Shown piece after piece: positions 57,601-64,000 of a stretch of DNA of 64,000 nucleotides. The position numbers and the translations under genes are program-made. Within the stretch, counting starts at the first letter, position 1. Every line of letters begins with the position of its first letter. This DNA is from Chimonanthus salicifolius (Eukaryota; Streptophyta; Magnoliopsida; Laurales; Calycanthaceae). The stretch lies in assembly GCA_013350335.1 (NCBI GenBank), contig CM023536.1:44772314-44836313 (forward strand). The letters run 5' to 3'. Below the pieces are notes generated by a model. That model had not been told where the DNA came from and did no database searches. It worked only from the letters and a program-made list of their open reading frames with translations.

Positions 57601-60356
57601 CATGCAGGGCCATTGAACATCCGACGTATTCTGCTTTAACTAGACCTTTATGTGAACTATCTTCACTTGTTCCTCTACAATTTCTTGCTACTACTAAGAA
57701 ACTAAGGGTATGTTTCCCGACCAGTCTTTTTTTGTTTGAGTTACTGAATTTTCATTGGAACTGCATATAAAGAAATTAGTCTAATATAGCTGACATGTGA
57801 ATTGATTGTGCATTAATTTCTGCCTTTCAACGATATTGACTCTAATCCTTTGAAGCTTTAATAGTTTAGATTGGGTATTGTTCTCACTTATAAAAAATGT
57901 TGGATGTTTCTTTCATGGAAAAAAATCGCTGAATATTACTGTCATTGAATGGTATCATGCATGATAACAGTGTCAATCACATCAGATTTTTTTTTGAAAA
58001 CAGAAACCATAGTGATAATATTAACTGCAAAAATGAGAGTACAATAGAGGCTGTACAGTGGTATAAAAGGCTTATCCAATGATGAAGACCATAGAGGCAT
58101 AGATATACCCAAATAGCTACCACCCCTAACAAAATATATCACTACACAAAACTCCTATAACAAGGAATTACAAAAAATCCATAATTGCCCTCTCTCCATT
58201 AACCCTTGACTTAGCAAGAAGTCAGGCCATTCTATTAGCGGTTCTCCTAACATGGTTAAAGACCACTCCCAACCTAAAACACATGCTTGTAATCTCCCTC
58301 ACCACTTGGATCAACCTCCAAGGAGGTTTCTTCTTCTCACCAGCCCATCTAAATGCATTCACCTGAATCCCCTTCAACAATCAACTCTCCCATTGAAAAT
58401 CTCAACCACACGATTAGGGCCTTCCTAATCCCTAACAGCTCTGCCTCATTTGAATCTTTGAGACCTACTGGCTTTGAAAAGAAAAGTGAAACTTGACCCT
58501 CTGAATTATAAACTACACCCCCAACCTGTCGGAACAGGTTTTCCTCTCATTGCTTTGTCCACATTAAACTTAAACATCCCCAAAGGTGGCAGGCCACAAT
58601 CCACCTTTGGCCTATGCCTTTGGATTGTCCCTCAAACACCCACCCACAAGACACAATGAAATCCGATAAAGACAACCCATGGAACACCTTATCAGCCGAC
58701 AAACAAGTGCTAAGTCTCCAATGTGGCCCGCAAAATACAATGTCTGTCTCAGATGCTTTATTCTCAAAATGCTTGAATTTCTTTCTTTCCAAATAGGCCA
58801 GAGGACAACTGTGGGAATCAATTCCTAAGCAAGCTTTCCTCTCCCCATAAAAGGACAAAACTTCCAGCCCTCCATCACATTAGACAAAGAATTACCAAGA
58901 ACCCAAGAGCACCCCCTTAACTTAACAAATCGACTCCAGGACTCCTTTGCCATGTCACAAGCACAAAAGAATAGGATCCAAAATTTCCTCGGATTATCGT
59001 TTTTTTGAAGACCAAGCTGTCCAGGCCTCTTAGAGGACCTGAGTAATCCATGGGGCAATGTGCAAACCTCTCTATCCACACACACCGGGTAACACTATGG
59101 GGAGTGACCCTTTTGTGTTGAGAGTGGCTTGAACCCAAGATCCCTGCATCTTAGGTGGGTTCTTAAGTTTCCTTTGACTATCCACAAAAGCACACAAGAA
59201 AGATCTGTGTCTGCTGCCAATGCTCCCCTTCTCCTAAGCTCAGCCTTTGTTAGAATCTACCCCTCTAAGCACACCATAGGAAAACCTGAATTCTCGGTGG
59301 AGCCAACCCTTCCCAAATGAGGATACCTGACGAGACGTTCTTTTCTTCTGAAGACATGGCCAACCTAACATCAAGCTTTACTGACTAAATACTGGAAGAG
59401 TTTCTGGTCCAAATTTTCTCGTCCTCCTCATCCAGGTAGATGGGAAAGTCCACCAATAATGCCATAAGGTACGCTAGACACCTCTGCTTAAAATCCTTTA
59501 ACTCTCTCCTGAAGGTATGGACCACCGCACTCTCCCTTGGTCAAGACTGTAGCAGTCCTGATCAAGAAGAAAGAAACTGCAAGGTTGACCAGTTAATTCT
59601 GGAAAGGCCAAATATCATATATCAGATTCATTTCAAGGTCTCTATGCTTATAGTTTTCATTACCATTTAATGGTATTTTACAGAGCATTAACTGGAAATA
59701 CTAAATTTTCAAAGGGAATTTTACGCCTAAGGATGTTTTCTAGCGTGGCATCAAGCCTTTGTTGCTATTCTCTTTGTTGTATCCTGTGCTTTTGAGCACT
59801 TTAACCACTTGCAGGTCATTTCTGTATTTTTATCACCAATGCGTACTAATGCATAATTATTATGCTTAATTTTAGTTGATCAATACATAATTTAACATTG
59901 TGGCACTCACTCTTCCTATCTTTGCTGATTATAGCTTACACCATTGTTGAGCATGGAAGTATTGTTTTAATTATCTTTTTTATCATTTTAATTTTAGGTA
60001 TATTGCATGATTGCACATCCATTACAACCACACCTTGTTGCTACTGGCACCAATATTGGTATCATTCTCAGTGAGTTTGATGCAAGATCTCTTCCAGCTG
60101 TGGTCCCCTTACCAACACCACCTGGGAGCAGGGAGCATTCTGCTGTATATGTAGTTGAAAGGGAATTGAAACTACTGAATTTTCAGCTTTCAAATGTAGC
60201 CAATCCATCTCTTGGAACAACTGGCTCTGTATCTGAAACTGGAAGGTCCAGGGTTGATTCGATGGAACCATTACTTGTCAAGCAAGTGAAGAAACACATT
60301 AGTACACCTGTTCCACATGATTCATATTCTGTTCTCTCTGTGAGCAGTTCTGGAAA
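39562..60356 (+). CDS. TWD40-2: TWD40-2-like WD40 protein of the TPLATE complex (5' part)
   Basis: The product is a subunit of TPLATE, the plant adaptor complex that drives clathrin-mediated endocytosis at the plasma membrane. Eleven exons join in frame (1,472 nt, 490 codons plus two bases) at 39562-39693, 39789-39873, 43958-43997, 44116-44364, 53978-54077, 54170-54244, 56138-56236, 57101-57217, 57349-57464, 57608-57707 and 59998-60356. They follow the N-terminal part of Arabidopsis At5g24710 almost residue for residue, as I recall that protein. WD-type blades are visible: VSVWNWEHR (about residue 36), [54 protein letters not shown] and [11 protein letters not shown]. These belong to an N-terminal beta-propeller. 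The family is over 1,300 residues, so roughly the last two thirds lie past the window. No frameshift or stop is seen in the exons. The start is fixed by the conserved [18 protein letters not shown]. Confidence 0.92.
39789..39873 (+). CDS. TWD40-2: TWD40-2-like exon 2
   Basis: Encodes [20 protein letters not shown] and the following EKLAEGES. The donor is GTAAGT and the exon leaves one base of the next codon. Intron 2 is 4,084 bases and holds LINE fragments. Confidence 0.92.
40060..40400 (+). mobile_element. RTE-type LINE fragment in intron 2
   Basis: A frame with stops reads like the C-terminal end of plant RTE reverse transcriptases: [10 protein letters not shown], a segment before [12 protein letters not shown], then [15 protein letters not shown]. 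It is short and decayed, with no boundaries seen. Confidence 0.5.
41140..41474. repeat. 170-bp tandem duplication in intron 2
   Basis: Two adjacent copies starting CTGAAGCACTATAAGTGGAC at 41140 and 41310, well over 90% alike by eye. The overlapping minus-strand ORFs come from the duplication. Confidence 0.8.
41600..42138 (+). mobile_element. L1-type LINE 3' end in intron 2
   Basis: ORF 41599-41949 contains [16 protein letters not shown], the RNase H-like end of plant L1 ORF2. A T-rich 3' UTR and a poly-A tail at about 42118-42138 follow. It is 5'-truncated. Confidence 0.65.
42430..42960 (+). mobile_element. Second L1-type LINE RNase H fragment
   Basis: ORF 42426-42770 reads [13 protein letters not shown], then [19 protein letters not shown] and [13 protein letters not shown], an RNase H domain of plant LINEs. 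The [13 protein letters not shown] segment is duplicated in tandem (about 42594 and 42645). Stops follow after 42770. Confidence 0.65.
43958..43997 (+). CDS. TWD40-2: TWD40-2-like exon 3, 40-nt small exon
   Basis: Encodes (E)[12 protein letters not shown] plus two bases of the next codon. The acceptor is TTGACAG and the donor AAG|GTAGAC. The reading matches the conserved KGKPTEA segment of the family, and both split codons are completed correctly (GAG and AGT). Confidence 0.85.
44116..44364 (+). CDS. TWD40-2: TWD40-2-like exon 4
   Basis: Encodes (S)[19 protein letters not shown] through DLDNRSLL, ending in the first two bases of a Cys codon. The acceptor is ACTGAAG. The donor is GC, not GT (G|GCAAGT). 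Confidence 0.9.
44365..44370 (+). promoter_or_regulatory. Non-canonical GC splice donor of intron 4
   Basis: GCAAGT, the usual consensus of the minor GC-AG intron class. Only this donor joins exon 4 to exon 5 in the conserved frame. The nearest GT (44369-44370, the last two bases of GCAAGT) would add four bases and shift the frame. Confidence 0.8.
44930..46600 (-). mobile_element. RTE-type LINE fragment in intron 4
   Basis: The minus strand carries a broken reverse transcriptase in several frames: [18 protein letters not shown], a MVFIDL-type region, EFPIGVRLH, then the catalytic-box region HFADDIVLI followed by [13 protein letters not shown] simple TTG/ATC-rich tail lies at 44965-44995, as expected for RTE elements. 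It is homologous to the fragment at 52.8 kb. Confidence 0.7.
46660..46695. repeat. Adjacent poly-T and poly-G tracts
   Basis: About 14 T, then GGTGG and a run of about 17 G. This is a likely assembly or length-polymorphic site and a possible boundary between the RTE fragment and the gypsy 5' region. Confidence 0.7.
47031..47342. repeat. 156-bp tandem duplication upstream of gag
   Basis: Two copies starting TTGCTGCCACCATCCAAATT at 47031 and 47187, nearly identical. They probably lie in the 5' region of the gypsy element. No LTR ends or primer binding site could be assigned. Confidence 0.75.
47945..52500 (+). mobile_element. Degenerate Ty3/gypsy retrotransposon in intron 4
   Basis: Gag and pol pieces occur in the right order but in broken frames. 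Gag is at 47945-48780, with a proline run encoded by a poly-C tract at about 48220-48245. The zinc knuckle is C-x2-C-x4-H-x4-C at about 49030-49075. The protease is at about 49340-49700 (IIDSGS). Reverse transcriptase is at 49755-50610, with [10 protein letters not shown] at the catalytic site. RNase H is at 51501-52056, with the [11 protein letters not shown] start. The integrase zinc-binding part is at 52060-52500. The integrase core and 3' LTR are missing and a solo LTR is inserted at 50623, so the copy is dead. It lies in the same orientation as the host gene. Confidence 0.85.
50623..51495 (+). mobile_element. Solo LTR nested in the gypsy pol
   Basis: 873 bp with TGATG...CATCA ends and a perfect 5-bp duplication CACGA (50618-50622 and 51496-51500). 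A TATAAATAAG box lies near 50913. It interrupts pol exactly between the reverse transcriptase and RNase H regions. It is probably copia-type by size, but no internal sequence remains to show this. Confidence 0.85.
52840..53760 (-). mobile_element. RTE-type LINE fragment, second copy in intron 4
   Basis: Minus-strand ORF 53382-53645 begins [18 protein letters not shown], with the reverse transcriptase ADD motif, followed by [17 protein letters not shown]. The ATC-rich tail is at 52838-52858. It shares sequence with the copy at 44.9-46.6 kb. Confidence 0.7.
53978..54077 (+). CDS. TWD40-2: TWD40-2-like exon 5
   Basis: Encodes (C)[18 protein letters not shown] through MITWK. The acceptor is ATTTCAG and the donor AAG|GTCATA. 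It follows a 9,613-base intron. Confidence 0.92.
54170..54244 (+). CDS. TWD40-2: TWD40-2-like exon 6
   Basis: 25 codons, [16 protein letters not shown] and onward to ASSGE. The acceptor is CAACAG and the donor GAG|GTAGTT. Confidence 0.92.
54326..55060 (-). mobile_element. L1-type LINE fragment in intron 6
   Basis: Minus-strand ORF 54349-54642 holds [15 protein letters not shown] and [14 protein letters not shown], an RNase H-like LINE C-terminus. The tail is the poly-T at 54326-54334. The 5' end is uncertain. Confidence 0.65.
55061..56130. other. Remaining intron 6 sequence
   Basis: AT-rich intron DNA with no credible ORF or repeat boundary. Confidence 0.5.
56138..56236 (+). CDS. TWD40-2: TWD40-2-like exon 7
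   Basis: 33 codons, [20 protein letters not shown] and onward to PKLSLK. The acceptor is TTTTAG and the donor AAG|GTATTA. Confidence 0.92.
56429..56918 (+). mobile_element. Complete TRIM retrotransposon (490 bp) in intron 7
   Basis: Two 195-bp LTRs (56429-56623 and 56724-56918) with TGTAATATCC...GTGACA ends flank a 100-bp interior. The primer binding site TGGTATCAGAGC, complementary to initiator tRNA-Met, is at 56627-56638, and a purine-rich tract AAGGGGAGTAGAT lies just before LTR 2. The duplication TTCTC is perfect (56424-56428 and 56919-56923). By eye the LTRs differ at six positions, all C/T. It encodes no protein and must be moved by another element. The minus-strand ORF at 56644-56925 is not a gene. 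Confidence 0.92.
57101..57217 (+). CDS. TWD40-2: TWD40-2-like exon 8
   Basis: 39 codons containing [14 protein letters not shown] and [11 protein letters not shown], a clear WD repeat. The acceptor is TTCAAG and the donor AAG|GTACCT. Confidence 0.93.
57349..57464 (+). CDS. TWD40-2: TWD40-2-like exon 9
   Basis: Encodes [20 protein letters not shown] to CVKDSHI plus two bases of a Trp codon. The acceptor is TGTAG and the donor TG|GTATGT. Confidence 0.93.
57608..57707 (+). CDS. TWD40-2: TWD40-2-like exon 10
   Basis: Encodes (W)[18 protein letters not shown] to ATTKKLR. The acceptor is ATGCAG and the donor AGG|GTATGT. Confidence 0.93.
57987..59420 (-). mobile_element. L1-type LINE fragment in intron 10
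   Basis: The tail is the poly-T at 57987-57995. Minus-strand frames read [18 protein letters not shown], then [19 protein letters not shown], the zinc-finger end of plant L1 reverse transcriptase. RNase H-like sequence with stops follows. The 5' limit near 59420 is approximate. Confidence 0.65.
59998..60356 (+). CDS. TWD40-2: TWD40-2-like exon 11
   Basis: Encodes [19 protein letters not shown] to [15 protein letters not shown] plus two bases of a Lys codon. The acceptor is TTTTAG and the donor AA|GTAAGT. The next exon is not found in the remaining 3.6 kb. Confidence 0.93.
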
Positions 60357-63300
60357 GTAAGTATCGATTGCTCATTTTGCATGACTTAATCTACTATGCT
60401 CTTGCTGGTTCTTTAATTTTGAATCTTCTGATTGTTCTTGGCCACGGACTTTTTATCTGTCCCCTGTAACAGGGATTTTTTTTTAAGCATTAAAAGGTTC
60501 ATACTTTATTTCCCTTGTTAATTAACAAATTTTAATTAGAAAAACACAAAAATAGAAAAGAAACAAAGCTTGCTTTGAGACACCAAGGGCCCATTTGGTT
60601 TAAAGAATGGTGGAAATAGAAAGGTATGAACTAGTTGAACCTGGACCTGGTCCAAGACCAAGTTCATCGACTCTGCTCTACTCTATTCCTTTATTCTTAT
60701 AGCCAACTGCATGTTACTAAACAGCTCTTTACATTGATTCCTTTGCAAGATTCAAACCATGTCATTATCTCTGACTGACATGCATTAGGGACTTCTTTTC
60801 TTTAAATTTTTTTTTTTTGGATGCCTTAGAGAACAGGAACAATTGATGGATACTTGTACTTTTCATCTTTAAGAGATTGGGGATGCAGTAGAAATCGGGC
60901 CTCCATATGTTATTAGGAAGGCGTGGCCTAGCCTACTTCATTCTGGTACAAGAAATGTGAGCTACATGTTATGCATGAGCTGATATGAGATGTTTGTCCT
61001 TAACTTTTGCAACTCTTTAGTTCGTAAGTTCATTTTTTTGGACATATTCCTTATCTGTAAGTCTTGTTTACTGTGAATTAAGAAGAGGATGGGGTAGATG
61101 TATATAATCAATGTCAGTTCCTGGGAAGAAAGGGACAACAGAATTTTCCATAATGGGGCATTAGATTCCTGTCAGGCTGCTGAGAAGGCTATGTTGGGAT
61201 TGCCAACTGGGCTACCTCTAAAGAAATCAGAAGTATCTCCATATCTTAGTTGTGCAGAATGTGGAGGGTATACTGTGGTAGTGTGGTATATATAGCTTCT
61301 TTAATTTACCTCGATAAATTTGCCCCACAGTGTAATATTGTAGTGGGTTGTTGCTAGGCTATTTTTCTTCTTTTTTCTGCTGGGTATATTCCTCCCCCTC
61401 TCTAAGTAACCAGTTTTAAATTCGACAACAACAATGACAATGATGATAGTTGGCAACAATAGCAAAATAACAATAATGTCAGTTCTAAGAACTTGTTTAA
61501 TCAGTCCAGATCTAAATAAGCAAAGGGAAATGTTAATGTGACTGTACATGGGACTTATTTTCAACTATATGACATATGGTGGAAGATAGATTACTGGCCC
61601 CATGACCTAAGTAGGGGTTGTGGAGTGGCCATCTGCAAAAAAGTAAGCTTCATCTGTCATTTCTGACTTTCCTATCCATGACCATGAAATGGATGACAAA
61701 ATTTACTTCTATTTCAAGCATATATTTCATTAGCCTTTGACTGTATGTTATAACTGTTTAATGGAGATGAGGCGGCAAATCCAAATCATGTTCGGTTTGG
61801 TGGGGCTGGTAGACTCCATTTACATCTGAGTGTCATGCGGTTGAAGCCTTGGTTTGTTAGCTCGATCTCAATTTGATTCTATGTGAATTTCAATTATTTA
61901 AAGAGAAATTTAATTTGGAACAAAAGTTGAATTTAAAAGAAAAATAATGTGGAATGAGCTTCTTGGATAATTTTTGGACTTTCCTGAATCAATCCAAAAA
62001 GTTGGCCCTTTCAAGTTTATTGAGGTAGGTGTGGTCAAGTTTTCTGAAAGTGCAGATGAGTTTGAGATTTGAATTTAAATGAGGTTTTCGGAAATACAAA
62101 TTATCAATGGCTACTGTTGGGAAAAACAAAGGAACGATACTCATAAAAAGCCAACAAAATTCTGAAAAAGTAATGGATGGATGGTAAAGTCAACACTGGC
62201 AAACTTCCCTCTTTTCCATTGGTGAAAAATGTCATTGCATGGTTGTCCTCTGTAACAAAGATGCCATGAAAGCCCTTTTACAATTCTTTTTCTTCAAGCT
62301 ATTTTCTTCCTCAAACCTCAATTCATCATGTCTTTGTCAACCCTCAAGAGTGCTTAAAGCCTCTTTCCGTACAGATATACCTGTCTTTGCCCTCCTCTTT
62401 AATTTTTGATGCTTGTCGTATCTTTTTATTTTTTATTTTTTAATTTTTATAAATGCTAGTATTGTTATGGAGATTCTTTGTATTGCATTTAGCTAGTTAA
62501 AGATTGATTATATGTTGCATTGGCAGTATATGTACAGAACATATGTATATGTTCTGATTGTAAGATTTATAATTTCATCCTTTCTTTATCTTTTATATTT
62601 TCAGTTTACACACACACACATGTTTGTGTGTCTAGATATATTATAATTCAAATGATATATATCTATATAGTATTTCTCCTCCAGGAAGAAATGAAAAGCA
62701 CCTTAGATGTGAAATTTCACCACATTGTTGCTGTAGACGACAGAGAAGACCTGGACACAAGACTTAATGTGCTGAGTGTGATTTCACTGACCTTAGAAAA
62801 ATGACCAGACCTTGATCTTCCTTTTATGGACTAAAAATGTATTTATTTTTTTTTGCATAATTTAAAATGTTGAATCCACATTTCGTCAATTTGAACCTTC
62901 CATAAACTTTACATACCTTTGACTTATCGAGAAATTATTTAGAATATCCATCTGAATAATCTTCACTATTGGATTAACATTTTTTATTATTGGATGGTTA
63001 AAATTTTAGATGTTAAGATCATGGCTAAGATAATAAAATGACTCCCAAATTTTGTAGATACGACATCCAATTGATTTAATACACATTTATGACAACTTCT
63101 TTGTGCAAATAGTGGGCCCTGCTATCTAATAGTGGTTTGTCAAAGAAGTAAGGGTACTGATACACCTCAGTGTGGGTTCGTAGCTTGACGCACGCAAGTG
63201 ATAGCTTTGAGATTAGATGGGCAGGTTAAAGAACCGGGCAACAAGGTTGTACATCAAATGAGAATTACATGGCAAAGTGTGGAATGTATGTGGGTCCAAT

Positions 63301-63605
63301 TTGAACTTTTTTACTTATCATTTTAAAAGAAATTGTTGACAATATATTTTAGAAAAAAAAAAAACTTCTTTAGATGTTTTTAATCATTTGATTCCAAGTT
63401 CATTATTAAAGACAATTAAATAAAAATCACTTATATATTTTTGATAGGTTGAATGGCCAAAATTCTAACAGAACCTCATTTTAAAATTTTTTTTTTTGTA
63501 ATTTTCATTTTTTTTTGTGATACAACAATCTATATCATAAAAACATAATATTATAAGATGACAGATATAAAGTAACATTAAATTGCAAAGAAAACAAGAT
63601 CATAG
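60357..63605 (+). other. Intron 11 sequence, continuing to the right edge
   Basis: No acceptor and exon continuing the TWD40-2 frame was found. A weak LINE-like frame (SSWEERDNRIFHNGALDSC) occurs at 61098-61200. A 40-codon open end at 62686-62804 has no recognised similarity. A (CA)n tract lies near 62610. Confidence 0.6.
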
Positions 63606-63884
63606 TGTAGTAAATATACACTAAAGAAAAGAAAGAAGAGATAATGGAGAAGAAATTCTTAGTGTATTGTATTGAATTGTGTAGAATCATAAGGGTTACA
63701 GGTATAAATAATAAACAAAGGAGCCAATCATGTGGCTGATTATGGAAAGAAATAAATGAATGACTAATTACAATCAATCATACAGAGATTCAGTTGACTT
63801 TCTAGAATTGGAAGGTTTTGGTCAACCACGTTGCAGACGTGGGTCCCACAACACCTTACATGTCCTTACGTGGGTCCCACAACA
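63606..63884 (-). mobile_element. 3' LTR of a copia element
   Basis: On the minus strand the LTR starts at 63884 with TGTTGTGGGACCCACG, directly after the purine tract TTGAGGGGAAG. The other end is placed at 63606 (ACTACA on the minus strand) by its TG/CA form, which is uncertain because the partner LTR is outside the window. A direct repeat of ACGTGGGTCCCACAACAC lies in its first 50 bases. Confidence 0.6.
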
Positions 63885-63891
63885 CTTCCCC

Positions 63892-64000
63892 TCAAGCTGG
63901 TTTAAAGATGTCGAGTAATCCCAGCTTCCTAACAATCGAATTAAGTTGAGTTCGGGGAACTGGCTTTGTGAAAATGTTCGCAAGCTGATCTTTAGACTTC
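63892..64000 (-). CDS. C-terminal end of copia polyprotein (RNase H)
   Basis: The minus strand reads SKDQLANIFTKPVP, then RKLGLLDIFKPA and a stop at 63892-63894. This is the conserved end of Ty1/copia RNase H (the DQLAD-FTKPL motif). The rest of the element lies beyond the window, inside intron 11 of the host gene and opposite to it. Confidence 0.85.
   Translation of the reverse strand, partial: KSKDQLANIFTKPVPRTQLNSIVRKLGLLDIFKPA

Noticed and set aside
61098..61295. Candidate exon 12 of the TWD40-2-like gene (GGYTVVVW resembles the expected block)
   Set aside because: No AG acceptor gives the required phase and the frame stops at once after VVVWYI. The upstream SWEERDNRIFHN part looks LINE-like.
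62686..62804. Open 40-codon segment EEMKSTLDVKFHHIVAVDD and onward
   Set aside because: It does not match the next conserved block of the TWD40-2 family and has no recognised similarity. Left as intron sequence.

Overview
The window is nuclear DNA from a flowering plant. The evidence is an 11-exon, intron-rich gene encoding a conserved plant endocytic protein, dense plant-type retrotransposons (long gypsy LTRs, a TRIM, L1 and RTE LINEs, tRNA-related SINEs), hAT and Mutator DNA transposons, and an AT-rich background. The host exons span more than 20 kb because their introns are full of transposons, which fits a woody angiosperm with a large genome; the species cannot be named from this sequence.

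Layout. 1-10.2 kb: AT-rich intergenic DNA holding a 1.5-kb nested foldback element (572-2057), two SINEs and a small decayed hAT MITE. 10,208-17,129: a 6.9-kb Mutator-like element (MULE) flanked by 8-bp direct repeats. Its long terminal inverted repeats (TIRs) are built from CGATCG-type palindromes. It carries two convergent genes: a FAR1-type MULE transposase with one in-frame stop, and a second ORF resembling the plant Transposase_32 family. A roughly 530-bp foldback lies between their 3' ends. 17-39 kb: a TE graveyard with a nonautonomous hAT (21,120-22,929), three solo LTRs with perfect 5-bp target-site duplications (23,439-26,650; 29,436-32,506; 37,327-38,615), another LTR remnant interrupted by the first of these, and two inverted copia-like LTR fragments.

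39.1 kb to the right edge: the 5' part of the only clear host gene, a TWD40-2-like WD40 subunit of the TPLATE endocytic adaptor complex. Eleven exons join in frame to give about 490 residues, and the rest lies beyond the window. Intron 2 (4.1 kb) holds LINE pieces. Intron 4 (9.6 kb, with a GC-AG splice pair) holds RTE-type LINE fragments and a broken Ty3/gypsy element that is itself interrupted by a solo LTR. Intron 6 has an L1 fragment and an intact TRIM, intron 10 another L1 fragment, and intron 11 runs off the window into a reverse-strand copia element.

The strongest candidate for something undescribed is the two-gene MULE. Its layout parallels maize MuDR (transposase plus an accessory gene, each reading inward from a TIR), but the accessory protein is of a different type, the TIRs are palindrome arrays, and a foldback separates the gene ends.
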